A stretch of DNA of 64,000 nt from Bacillus sp. FJAT-26390. Lineage in GTDB: Bacteria; Bacillota; Bacilli; Paenibacillales; Paenibacillaceae. The stretch's first letter is position 1; every line of letters starts with the position of its first letter. The stretch lies in contig NZ_MAQX01000032.1 in the NCBI RefSeq assembly GCF_001682865.1, forward strand, positions 758,146-822,145, in the 5' to 3' direction. This document shows positions 7,904 through 15,781 of the stretch, one piece after another. Position numbers and translations under genes: made by a program. The notes below the pieces were generated by a model that was given only the letters and a program-made list of their open reading frames with translations, ran no database searches and had not been told where the DNA came from.

Positions 7904-9224
7904 CTAGGCCACACGTAAAAGATGATTCCTGTATTGAACAGGAGTCATCTTTTTTAGTCCCCACTGATATCTGTGATGATTGTAATAATGAATATAGCGG
8001 TTAATTTCTCGTTGCAATTCTGCCAAGGTTGTGCGGCTGCGACTCTTAACATGATCTTTCATATGGCCGTTGAAGGACTCCTGTGGGGGACGTTGTCCCA
8101 GCAGTTTCCGCGTTGTGACATCGACCAAGGCCTTTTCTCTTCAATAATTTCTGGTAGGTGGGGCACGTGTAGTGGCTCCCTTGATCGGAATGGATGAAGG
8201 CATCCTTATGGAGTTTTAAACGCCTCTGCCTCATTAATGATTCAATGGTTCTTGTAGCTAGTGGCAGATGGAGGGACTCTGAGATATTTTGGGCTAGTAG
8301 TTCTCCTGTTGATGCGTCTAAAGTAGTCGACAAATACGCCGTCTGCGATTTGCCATACGGAAGATAGGTGATATCGGTGAGCAGCGCAAGACCGGGGATT
8401 CCTTTCTTGAAGTCCCTCTTCAACACATTGGGGAGTGTGCGGTGTTCTTGTGTTGCTTTGGCCATAAGCTGATACGGTTTAGGTTTCCGATGAGGACATG
8501 CGAGGCCAAACTTCTTCATTAGCCTTTAAATACGCTTTCGGTTGTAACAGATGTCGTTTTCCGACGACATCTTAATGGATCTGGAGACCTTTTTATATCC
8601 TCTTCGATGAAAGGCTTTCTTGATGAGTGCACCTGCTTGCTCATCTGTTAGCGCACGGTCCAGGCGTTTGTCAGCAGATTGGAGGTAGTTGTAGTAGCCA
8701 GAACGAGACACGTCAAGCAGTTGGCAGAGGTAACTTGTCATCCGCCCTAAGCCTTGTTGTACAGCTTCCTGAATAAGGTTGAAACGATCACTCGGACTTA
8801 GGCTTTTTCCTTTTGCTATTAGCCTCCTTTCGTTCCTGTCTAACTTTTTCACGTATGCTAGTTGCGCTACTAAAAGTTTAATCTGTGCCTCCTGTTTGGC
8901 AATGATCTCATCAGGAGATAAATCCCGTTTTGAAGGGCGCAGAGCTGGTTCTTTACGCGAGTCCGCAAGTCCAATGATCCCGTCTTTTTCGTAGTCTTTC
9001 TTCCAACGATCTGCACACTGTTCGATTCGCTTCATCCCAAGGATCTCCACTTGAAATCCACTGGTTTCAAAAATCTCTCTTGGTGTTCGTCCTAGCACGT
9101 ACTGGTCAATGAACACGCGTTTGAATTCATCTGCATACGTAATCGATTTTTCGCTGATGCGTAAGACATAAGGGTTGTTAGCTAACTGTTCCTGCTCATG
9201 TTGATTAAAGTGTTTTTTACCCAT
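7904..9224 (-). pseudogene. IS3-family transposase, broken by one nonsense codon and two frameshifts
   Basis: The minus frame opens MGKKHFNQHEQEQLANN with a helix-turn-helix region (to about residue 120). It continues through the HTH_21-like stretch SRSGYYNYLQSADKRLDRAL to NRKRI, where a TAA at 8523-8525 stands where a Gln codon is expected. The same frame resumes RLMKKFGLACPHRKPKPYQL and the DDE core: LLTDITYLPYG (first Asp), FIHSDQGSHYT (second Asp). Near 8130 the reading frame shifts to SMSQRGNCWDNVP, then again to QESFNGHMKDHV (Glu), and ends IHYYNHHRYQWGLKKMTPVQ. All parts of an intact transposase are recognisable but none is connected. Confidence 0.85.
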
Positions 9225-9261
9225 ACGCTAAACCCTTTTTTCAAAGTGTCCAGTGTATGGG

Positions 9262-9299
9262 TACCAGTTTAATTTGACCTTTGTGACAGCTCCTCTTTA
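9262..9299 (-). repeat. Right terminal inverted repeat of the IS3-family element
   Basis: The reverse complement aligns with 7836-7872, including TAAAGAGGAGCTGTC and CAAATTAAACTGG. Confidence 0.65.
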
Positions 9300-9315
9300 C
9301 TTTGTGAGGGGTATT

Positions 9316-9735
9316 TTATTCCGGAATTACATTATTTAGATAAACCAACCACTTACCATTTTCCTCAATTAAATTGAACTTTTGTTTCACTTCATTCATT
9401 GTTGATACATTCAGCTCGGTTAAGGCTTCAGCGTGTGTAGAATCAACTAAAGTAACATCTAAAATTTTATAGTCGATAAGTCTGTTTTCTTCAATATCCT
9501 TAGTGTAGAAAGCGACTAACGATTCTTGATCCTTAAATGTATTATCCTTTATATTGTCCACGACTTGTGTAGCATCCCTATTTTTAACGCCTTCCAAAAA
9601 GTTAGATAGGGCTTCAGTAGCTGGTTCATTGGACATTCCATATAACTTGTTCCAATTGAAAGCTAATAACACAGAAGAAACCAAAACTACCAAAAGTAAT
9701 ATAATGATTAAAATTTTCCTATTTTTTACTATCAT
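9316..9735 (-). CDS. Membrane-anchored NTF2-like (DUF4878-type) protein
   Basis: A 139-residue protein. Residues 7-26 (ILIIILLLVVLVSSVLLAF) form an N-terminal membrane anchor without a lipobox. The extracellular part has EALSNFLEGVKNRDATQVVD and ends VKQKFNLIEENGKWLVYLN. This is the pattern of NTF2-like DUF4878 domains, in which a helix bearing FLEGVKN precedes a curved sheet ending in 'ENGKWLV'. The function of the family is unknown. It is transcribed divergently from the secreted-protein gene at 9822, with 86 bases between the start codons. Confidence 0.65.
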   Translation of the reverse strand: MIVKNRKILIIILLLVVLVSSVLLAFNWNKLYGMSNEPATEALSNFLEGVKNRDATQVVDNIKDNTFKDQESLVAFYTKDIEENRLIDYKILDVTLVDSTHAEALTELNVSTMNEVKQKFNLIEENGKWLVYLNNVIPE

Positions 9736-9821
9736 TTTCCACCTCCTTTATGCTATATTATCTATTGTAACATTTATCCAATTATCTAGATACTAGAAAA
9801 AAAGGAAAAGGAAGTGTGGAT

Positions 9822-10379
9822 TTGAAATCTTCTAAATTTTTTTTATCATCAGTACTTTGTTTTACGATAGTTGCAAGTTCGTTAACTGCAGTAAGTGCGG
9901 CGTCTAATCCCAATGCCTTGACTCCGGAAACCCACCCGTTGTTAGATAATCATATTGACAACAATAAAATTTCTTATGCAGCGCCACTTAATTCTTCAAA
10001 ATTCGGTGCATTTGCGGTTCCTCCAGGTGAAGTATGGCTTGATGATTTTGATTTTTATGGAGTTACTCCTAATGGTGCTGTTCAAACCGACTCTGTTAAA
10101 TCAACTGGTAAAAATATTCAAGTCAATAGCCAGGCTGATGCAGCAAATTATAATCAGGCTTCTGGTGAGTACGGTATTACTCTATATAAGAAAAATTGGC
10201 TTGGAGTAGGAGTTTCTCAAGGTCAAATCAATTATCCTTTTGGTTCTAAGACGGTTTATGTTGGTACTTGGAGAGGCGTTGACACTGGAACTTTTTATCT
10301 TGGAATAAAAACAATTTCTAGTACAACTTCACAAAAAATTGACGGTAGTGGTAAAGTTTATCAAAATGACGCAACTTAA
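9822..10379 (+). CDS. Secreted protein of unknown function
   Basis: A 185-residue exported protein. The TTG at 9822 has AAGGAAG at 9808-9814 and gives MKSSKFFLSSVLCFTIVASS, a signal peptide likely cut after VSA. The mature part is acidic and rich in Gly, Ser, Thr and Tyr (GEVWLDDFDFYGVTPNG, GSKTVYVGTWRGVDTGTF) with a beta-rich look. No catalytic motif was seen. I do not recognise the family. A GTG six bases upstream is in frame but too close to the ribosome site. Confidence 0.6.
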   Translation: MKSSKFFLSSVLCFTIVASSLTAVSAASNPNALTPETHPLLDNHIDNNKISYAAPLNSSKFGAFAVPPGEVWLDDFDFYGVTPNGAVQTDSVKSTGKNIQVNSQADAANYNQASGEYGITLYKKNWLGVGVSQGQINYPFGSKTVYVGTWRGVDTGTFYLGIKTISSTTSQKIDGSGKVYQNDAT

Positions 10380-10402
10380 TAAAATAAAGCTACTGTAACA
10401 GC

Positions 10403-10441
10403 AAATCGCCATCTTCTTTTTAAACCAGAAGATGGCGATTT
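10403..10441 (+). terminator. Strong terminator after the secreted-protein gene
   Basis: A 15-bp perfect stem, AAATCGCCATCTTCT (10403-10417) with AGAAGATGGCGATTT (10427-10441), has a 9-base loop and a T-rich tail. Being A/T-flanked on both sides, it may act in both directions. The gap that follows (10442-10716) holds no gene I can support. Confidence 0.8.
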
Positions 10442-10716
10442 TAATTTCAGCTTTATTTTCTTTCATCAATAATGCAGTTTTGTGTCGTTGCACTATGTAC
10501 ATCTAACGAAGGAAGGAACTCCACCGCACATTATTATTCATAATAGAATACACTCTATGAATTCAACGACTTATCATTGGCCAAGGAACTTGTTCTGAAA
10601 CGACGAAATGATATTTATGAAAGGAGATAATCATAGGACCTGGCTTGTTACTTTGGGGAATTCATAAAAATTAAAGGACTTAGGTTATAAAGAAATTACT
10701 TGAACGCTGCCGATCG

Positions 10717-11001
10717 CTAACAAAAGGCTACCCAAGAGGGTAGCTTTATAGTTTTCTCCAACGAGCACTTCTTCCCATTGTAATGCTTTTCTATTTGTCC
10801 ATCTCGGCAAAGTTTATTTAAAACTTGCCTGAAAGTCGGTCCTGCTATTCCCGGACGGAGGTCTACAATATCCGAAACTGTGAAGTCGGCCATCATATGT
10901 TTAATAACGGTTTCTACTTGACGAACCTTCCATCCACTTCCGTGGTCTAAGTTGCTGACACGTTCCTCAAAACGCTGACAAGCCTTAATCATATCCGACA
11001 A
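10717..11001 (-). CDS. Hypothetical protein, possible winged-helix DNA-binding
   Basis: A 94-residue frame starting at TTG (11001) with no clear ribosome site; an ATG three codons later (10992) is an alternative. IVDLRPGIAGPTFRQVLNKL followed by CRDGQIEKHYNGK looks like a winged-helix recognition helix and wing, but this is only a visual impression. The last ten codons (KLPSWVAFC) are encoded inside a hairpin terminator (10724-10746), so the C-terminus may have been altered. It is monocistronic and the family is unknown. Confidence 0.45.
   Translation of the reverse strand: MSDMIKACQRFEERVSNLDHGSGWKVRQVETVIKHMMADFTVSDIVDLRPGIAGPTFRQVLNKLCRDGQIEKHYNGKKCSLEKTIKLPSWVAFC
10724..10746 (-). terminator. 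Hairpin overlapping the 3' end of the 10717-11001 frame
   Basis: On the minus strand AAAGCTACCC, TCTT and GGGTAGCCTTTTG form a 7-bp stem followed by TTTT. It includes the last sense codons of the overlapping frame. Confidence 0.55.
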
Positions 11002-11052
11002 AAAATACTCAATCCCAGAGAATAAATTATTCTTGGACTCATGAATTTATAC

Positions 11053-11418
11053 TTATGAAAGGACGCCCACAGCGACCAGCACCCAGCCAATCATAAATGA
11101 AAGTCCGCCCAGCGGTGTTATTGGACCAAGAAAGCGAGCTTTTGCAACACTTAACACGTATAGGCTTCCCGAGAACAAAATAATTCCCGCTGCCAAAAAC
11201 CAGCCTCCCGTAACGATGATCTGAGCATCGGGATATTGGCCCGCAAGCAGTCCGATCAAAATTAAACCTAATGCATGTGCAATGTGGTATTGCACGCCTA
11301 CCTCATATACCTTCAGCTTATCCGGCGCCAATTTGCTCTTAAGCGCATGTGCGCCGAACGCACCAATCGCAACCGCCAAAACCATCAAAATACTACCGAG
11401 CATAACAAAGGTTTGCAT
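11053..11418 (-). CDS. DUF423 membrane protein (YwdK-like)
   Basis: A 121-residue protein with four predicted membrane helices. The family signature is clear: helix 1 with GAFGAHALKSKLAPDKLKVY, then QYHIAHALGLILIG, a third helix after GGWFLAAGIILFSGSLYVL, and the closing FLGPITPLGGLSFMIGW. The biochemical role of DUF423 is unknown. The ATG at 11416-11418 is preceded by GAGGTGAG. It is divergent from the MFS gene at 11565. Confidence 0.88.
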   Translation of the reverse strand: MQTFVMLGSILMVLAVAIGAFGAHALKSKLAPDKLKVYEVGVQYHIAHALGLILIGLLAGQYPDAQIIVTGGWFLAAGIILFSGSLYVLSVAKARFLGPITPLGGLSFMIGWVLVAVGVLS

Positions 11419-11564
11419 ATGTATTTCTCACCTCATTTTCAATTTGTATGTTTAGCATATCATGATTAAACAGGGTAGGGAATTATTCTCATGATCTACT
11501 CTCTTGATTTACCGATGCCATAATAGTAAGGTTGTTTGTTGGAACATCATCAGGAGGCATCTAC

Positions 11565-12842
11565 GTGAAATTCTTTCAATCTACCACCACGGAGTGGCAG
11601 GGCTGGTCCCGCAACATTCGTCTATTCTTTCTAGCTAACATGTTATATCAAATAGGAACGGGTATGTTTGCAGTACTATACAACTTATATATCCACGAGC
11701 TCGGTTACCCCGACGCCATGAGCGGAAAAATCGTAAGTATGCAATCACTCGCAACGGCACTATGCTTCATTCCGATTGGTTTGTTCGGCGATCGCGCCAG
11801 CCGCAAGCGATTGCTCGTCATTGGCGCTCTATGCAGCGGTATCGTACTAGCTGGCCGCTCCTTATTCGAATCAGAGAGCAGTCTGCTTACGATGGCCGTT
11901 CTGACAGGCTTATTTGCTGCTATCTTTCAAGTGCTCGCGATTCCTTTCTTAGCCGAAAATATAGCTAAAGCAGACCGGCTGCGCATATTCAGCATCTATT
12001 CTGCCTTTGTGCTCGCTTCCCAGGTTGCCGGCAGCCTTGGCGGAGGCGTCATTGCCGATATTTTGCAATCCGTAGGATTTGATAAGCTGCTCTCGTTTAA
12101 AATCGTTTTGCTCGCAGGCAGCCTAGCGGCAATTGCGGCATTTCTGCCATTGCAGGCTATAAGAGAATCAACACGTGCTCAGAAGCAGGCTGACCAAGCC
12201 GTTAACAAAGACATTGCGGCAAGCCAAAGCGCGCAATCAAGCAGTGAAATCGAGTTTATTGCCAAGTTTGCCGCGATACAGCTATTAATCGGCATCGGGT
12301 CCGGACTTGTCGTTCCTTATTTAAATTTATATTTCACGAATCGATTCTCGATTTCGCTTAGCGCGATGAGCTTCTTGCTCTCATTAGGACAAGTCATGAC
12401 GATCATCTCCATGCTCATTGGTCCATCGCTAGCTAATCGAGTTGGGCAAGTGAAAGCGATCGTTATTTTCCAAACCCTCTCGCTGCCGTTTCTGCTGTTA
12501 ACTGGCTTCACCAATCTGCTGCTCATAGCATCTATCAGCTTTTTATTTAGGCAGGCGCTTATGAATGCCGCTAACCCGCTTCAATCTGCTATTCTCATTG
12601 ACCGGGTCTCTGCCAAAAAACAAAGCCTTGCCAATTCCTGCATGCAGACAGCCTTTATGCTTGGATGGGCTACAATGGGGCCGGTTCATTCTCATCTTAT
12701 CGCTGCCTATGGTTATTATTGGGGTTACGCCATTACGTTCAGCATCACAGGAATATTGTATGTTACCGCGTCTATGCTTTTCTTTATGCTATTTCGCCAG
12801 AAGCGGTCAACTGCGCATAAAAAAGCCGCTCCATCCCTATGA
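11565..12842 (+). CDS. MFS transporter
   Basis: A 425-residue transporter of about 12 helices. Helix 1-2 has FLANMLYQIGTGMFAVLYNLY. Motif A after helix 2 is GLFGDRASRKRLLV. There is a long central hydrophilic loop (residues ~210-240, KQADQAVNKDIAASQSAQSS) and symmetrical C-terminal helices. The GTG at 11565 is chosen because AGGAGG lies 7 bases ahead; an in-frame TTG at 11532 has no ribosome site. The stop codon sits inside the terminator hairpin of the converging sulfatase operon. The tail of this gene (LFRQKRSTAHKKAAPSL) is found again, diverged, at 33117-33167. Substrate unknown. Confidence 0.82.
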   Translation: MKFFQSTTTEWQGWSRNIRLFFLANMLYQIGTGMFAVLYNLYIHELGYPDAMSGKIVSMQSLATALCFIPIGLFGDRASRKRLLVIGALCSGIVLAGRSLFESESSLLTMAVLTGLFAAIFQVLAIPFLAENIAKADRLRIFSIYSAFVLASQVAGSLGGGVIADILQSVGFDKLLSFKIVLLAGSLAAIAAFLPLQAIRESTRAQKQADQAVNKDIAASQSAQSSSEIEFIAKFAAIQLLIGIGSGLVVPYLNLYFTNRFSISLSAMSFLLSLGQVMTIISMLIGPSLANRVGQVKAIVIFQTLSLPFLLLTGFTNLLLIASISFLFRQALMNAANPLQSAILIDRVSAKKQSLANSCMQTAFMLGWATMGPVHSHLIAAYGYYWGYAITFSITGILYVTASMLFFMLFRQKRSTAHKKAAPSL

Positions 12843-12848
12843 AGCGGC
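12817..12848 (-). terminator. Terminator of sulfatase operon A, overlapping the MFS stop codon
   Basis: On the minus strand GCCGCT, a 12-base loop, and AGCGGC are followed by TTTTTTATG. It lies 80 bases past the sulfatase stop and uses the last codons of the converging MFS gene as its stem. Confidence 0.75.
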
Positions 12849-12928
12849 CGCAAAACTTGTTTGATCCCATTGGTTATGAATGCAGCCTCTACCTTGGGAT
12901 TATTCTTCATTTCCATGAAAAAGGCTCT

Positions 12929-14389
12929 TTATTTCTCGAATAATAAATGATTCAGAGCCGGCTTGACTGGCCTGCCTGCAATGAGCCGGCCTTCCCTGAC
13001 AAATCCCTCTTCACGCCCTTCCAGTTCATGTATGAGCACTTCTCTCCAAGCCGCTACTTCTGCTGACTGCTCCGGCTGCTCCGCCAAATTGTTCAGCTCC
13101 TGCGGGTCCTGCAGCAGATCAAAAAATTGCTCCTTGCCTGTCTGCGAATACCAAATATATTTGACCTTGCCGTCTGTTACGTATTGGTTGGACAGTTCAC
13201 CGAGCGCCATTTCCCCATGCACATATGATCTCCATTCGGGCCCTTCCCCTTTGCATAACGGCAGCAGGCTCTTGCCCTCCACCGTCTTCGGAATAGGCGC
13301 ACCCGCCGCTTCCAGAAGCGTCGGCATAATGTCCCTGAGCTCGATCGGCTCATCAACATGGCTGCCCGCTCTTAAACCCAGCTTCCCGCCGGGATCGCAT
13401 ACGATAAACGGTATTTTTGCGCTCCCCTCGTACGGAAGCCCTTTGCGGAATAGATGATGGTCTCCCATCAGCTCGCCGTGGTCGGAGGTGAACAAAATGA
13501 GCGTGTTATCCAGCACATTGTATTCCTGCAGCGCGTTCAGCAGCCTCCCGATCTGATCGTCCAGATGGGTAATAAGCGCATAATAGCCAGCCTTCGCACG
13601 GTTGTGGCGCCGCTTCGGAAGCTTGCCTGCAATGGTCGTCGGATTGAACCTGCCTCTCTCCGCTGCGGCTTCGTCCGCCCAGTCGCCTACGGGCGAGTCC
13701 GGCATTTCAACATCCTTATACAGATCGAAGTAAGCCGCAGGAGGATCAAGCGGCGAATGCGGCCTGACGAACGAAGTCCAGAGGAAAAAAGGCTTCCCGG
13801 GATCCCTTCTCCGCAGAAAATCAATCGATTCCGATACCGTCCAGTTTGTGGGATGCAGCCCTTCATCCAGATGCCAAGCTCTTGCCACCGTAGAAGCGTT
13901 GCAATCGAGCCCGTGGTCCGTCAGATCGGCATCCGGTCCCGCCATCCGCCTCAGCCACTGCAAGTAATCGTCGCATTGATTGAAGTGCTCCCCGTAAGAA
14001 GCTGCTGCATTTCGGTTATGATGCAAATAACCGTCATGCAATACGATATTGTGAAATCCGCATAAGTTGCGGGTTGGATATACATGCATCTTCCCAACGC
14101 ATTGCGTATGGTAATCTTCCTTTGCCAGCTCCCCCGCCAGCATATGCTCGTACGTCCATGGGATGCCGTCTGCATAGCCGACTCTTCCGTGGGAATGCTG
14201 CCCCATTCCCGTCATAATGGCGGCTCTTGCCGGAATGCATACCGGCGTAGCGGAATACGCGTTATTGAACAGGACGCCTCGATTTGCGAGCGCATCCAAG
14301 TTTGGCGTTTCCACAATCGGATGATTCTGAATGCTCAAGCAATCAAAGCGCATTTGGTCTACAGTAATTAGCAGCAGATTCGGTTTCAC
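12929..14389 (-). CDS. Cys-type S1 sulfatase (locus A)
   Basis: A 486-residue alkaline-phosphatase-superfamily sulfatase without a signal peptide. Metal ligands are in LLLITVDQM (Asp11). The formylglycine motif CIPAR starts at Cys51, within SATPVCIPARAAIMTG. The substrate-side Lys/His pair is in VGKMHVYP, and LILFTSDHGELMGDHHLFRK supplies the distal Asp/His. It should hydrolyse sulfate esters, probably from a sugar. It is the last gene of a five-gene operon with an oxidoreductase and a sugar importer, so an intracellular role on imported sulfated saccharides is likely. Family members can also be phosphonate monoester hydrolases. Activation needs a maturase that is not in this window. Confidence 0.85.
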   Translation of the reverse strand: MKPNLLLITVDQMRFDCLSIQNHPIVETPNLDALANRGVLFNNAYSATPVCIPARAAIMTGMGQHSHGRVGYADGIPWTYEHMLAGELAKEDYHTQCVGKMHVYPTRNLCGFHNIVLHDGYLHHNRNAAASYGEHFNQCDDYLQWLRRMAGPDADLTDHGLDCNASTVARAWHLDEGLHPTNWTVSESIDFLRRRDPGKPFFLWTSFVRPHSPLDPPAAYFDLYKDVEMPDSPVGDWADEAAAERGRFNPTTIAGKLPKRRHNRAKAGYYALITHLDDQIGRLLNALQEYNVLDNTLILFTSDHGELMGDHHLFRKGLPYEGSAKIPFIVCDPGGKLGLRAGSHVDEPIELRDIMPTLLEAAGAPIPKTVEGKSLLPLCKGEGPEWRSYVHGEMALGELSNQYVTDGKVKYIWYSQTGKEQFFDLLQDPQELNNLAEQPEQSAEVAAWREVLIHELEGREEGFVREGRLIAGRPVKPALNHLLFEK

Positions 14390-14418
14390 GGTTTACCCCC
14401 TCATGGTCTCACTTTCGC

Positions 14419-15699
14419 TCATTTGTTCACGGCTGCCGGCATGATTTGATTTTTATATTGCGACAATTCGATTGGCTTGCCTTTATGAAGCCTGGATTCC
14501 TCCGCGGCAAAGGCCATCAAATGACTCCGCACAGATACCGTTGCAGAAGATAAGCTTTCCACATCACTCTGTCCATCATTTCGCACTTCATTTATAAAGG
14601 AGTGGACAATTCCGGCATCCCCGCCTCCATGTCCCGATTCAGACGCTTCCAGCTTCACCACACGTTTTTCCTTCTTAACAAACTGATGAATCGTAATGGC
14701 ATCATCCATCATATTCCCGCGAATATCGCCTTTTGTCCCCATAATTTGCACGATGCGAGTGTTGTCCTCTGTAAAACCGCACATACTAAAGGTTGCTGTT
14801 GCTCCGCTGGCAAATTCCATATTGACCACCTGATGATCGACCACGTTGTTGTCTGTCTGGTACACGCATCGACCGTAAGGACCTGTACGGAGCGCTTCCA
14901 TGATTTCCTCATCCGTATCGTTATTCGTAAATTTCCGCGACCATCCTCGTCCTTCATTCAAATAGTAGTTTACCGCATGATACTGGCACTCTTTCTCTGC
15001 CGGGCAGCCTTCTGCACAAAAGGCAGGCGCTCCTTCCGGCTTATTTCCTTCATGAAAATGCATCAAGGACCCAAACGAGCTCACACGCTCGCAAGGCTCA
15101 TCCATAATATAAGAAAGAATATCCATATCATGACAAGATTTCTGAAGAATCATCGGGCTTGATTCGTCGCTATTGCGCCAGTTCCCCCGAACAAAGCTGT
15201 GCGCCATATGCATATTGCCCACATTCTCATTTAATTGGACAGAAACGATATCACCGATGGCTCCCTGCTCAATCTCATGCTTGATCGTCTGCCAAAAAGA
15301 CGTATAACGCAGCACATGGCAGATCGTCAGCAAACGTCCTTGCTTAAGTGCCTCCTGTTCCATTTCCACACACTCGCTAGGAATAGGCGACATCGGCTTT
15401 TCCAACAATACGTGATAACCAAGCTGCAGCGCTCTAATAGTAGGCTCTAAATGCATATGATCCATTGTGCATATAATAGCCGCATCGGCGTCCTTCTTCT
15501 CTGCCAAAATATGCTCCCAGGAATGATATTGCTGTTCATCTGTTAATTGATGCGCTTTAGCAATCATTTCCCGTCGCCCGCTATTCGGATCTGCTACCCC
15601 AACAATACGAAGGTCCTCTTGATGGGTAAGCGCATAAGGAGCGTAAGCGCGCATTCCCCGGTCTCCCGCTCCAATCAGAATCGCTCTAATAGGCTTCAT
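14419..15699 (-). CDS. Gfo/Idh/MocA-family oxidoreductase (locus A)
   Basis: A 426-residue NAD(P)-dependent dehydrogenase. The N-terminal Rossmann fold shows AILIGAGDRGMRAYAPYAL, and VLLEKPMSP carries the conserved Glu-Lys-Pro. A longer-than-usual middle contains a Cys cluster (CAEGCPAEKECQYHAVNYY) of the kind seen in Gfo/Idh enzymes of sugar-utilisation loci. The family oxidises or epimerises sugars and sugar acids. It lies between the binding lipoprotein and the sulfatase on the same strand, 29 bases from the latter, and so probably acts on the desulfated product. RBS: AGGAGAG before the ATG. Confidence 0.85.
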   Translation of the reverse strand: MKPIRAILIGAGDRGMRAYAPYALTHQEDLRIVGVADPNSGRREMIAKAHQLTDEQQYHSWEHILAEKKDADAAIICTMDHMHLEPTIRALQLGYHVLLEKPMSPIPSECVEMEQEALKQGRLLTICHVLRYTSFWQTIKHEIEQGAIGDIVSVQLNENVGNMHMAHSFVRGNWRNSDESSPMILQKSCHDMDILSYIMDEPCERVSSFGSLMHFHEGNKPEGAPAFCAEGCPAEKECQYHAVNYYLNEGRGWSRKFTNNDTDEEIMEALRTGPYGRCVYQTDNNVVDHQVVNMEFASGATATFSMCGFTEDNTRIVQIMGTKGDIRGNMMDDAITIHQFVKKEKRVVKLEASESGHGGGDAGIVHSFINEVRNDGQSDVESLSSATVSVRSHLMAFAAEESRLHKGKPIELSQYKNQIMPAAVNK

Positions 15700-15781
15700 G
15701 CGAACTCTCTCCTTTTTGGTTTATTGCAAAAAGGGGTGGCAGCAGCATTTTATTGCATGGCACCCCTTCCGCATTCACGTA

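Larger units (their letters stand above)
7836..9299. mobile_element. Decayed IS3-family insertion sequence
   Basis: A unit of about 1.46 kb contains an IS3-type transposase reading frame on the minus strand, bounded by imperfect terminal inverted repeats. The left end is TAAAGAGGAGTTGTC..GGATCAATTTAAATTGG and the right end, read on the minus strand, is TAAAGAGGAGCTGTC..GGTCAAATTAAACTGG. The boundary is ambiguous. If the true ends are TGTC..GACA (7847-9288), the outer AAAGAGGAG/CTCCTCTTT would be host sequence forming a hairpin around the element. The transposase is broken in three places, so the copy is not autonomous. Confidence 0.8.

Noticed and set aside
10442..10716. Possible gene remnants in the gap after the secreted protein
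   Set aside because: Only short frames without start sites were found, and no family resemblance was convincing.
13454..14065. A 203-codon plus-strand open frame
   Set aside because: It is antisense to the locus A sulfatase, whose catalytic motifs are intact on the minus strand.
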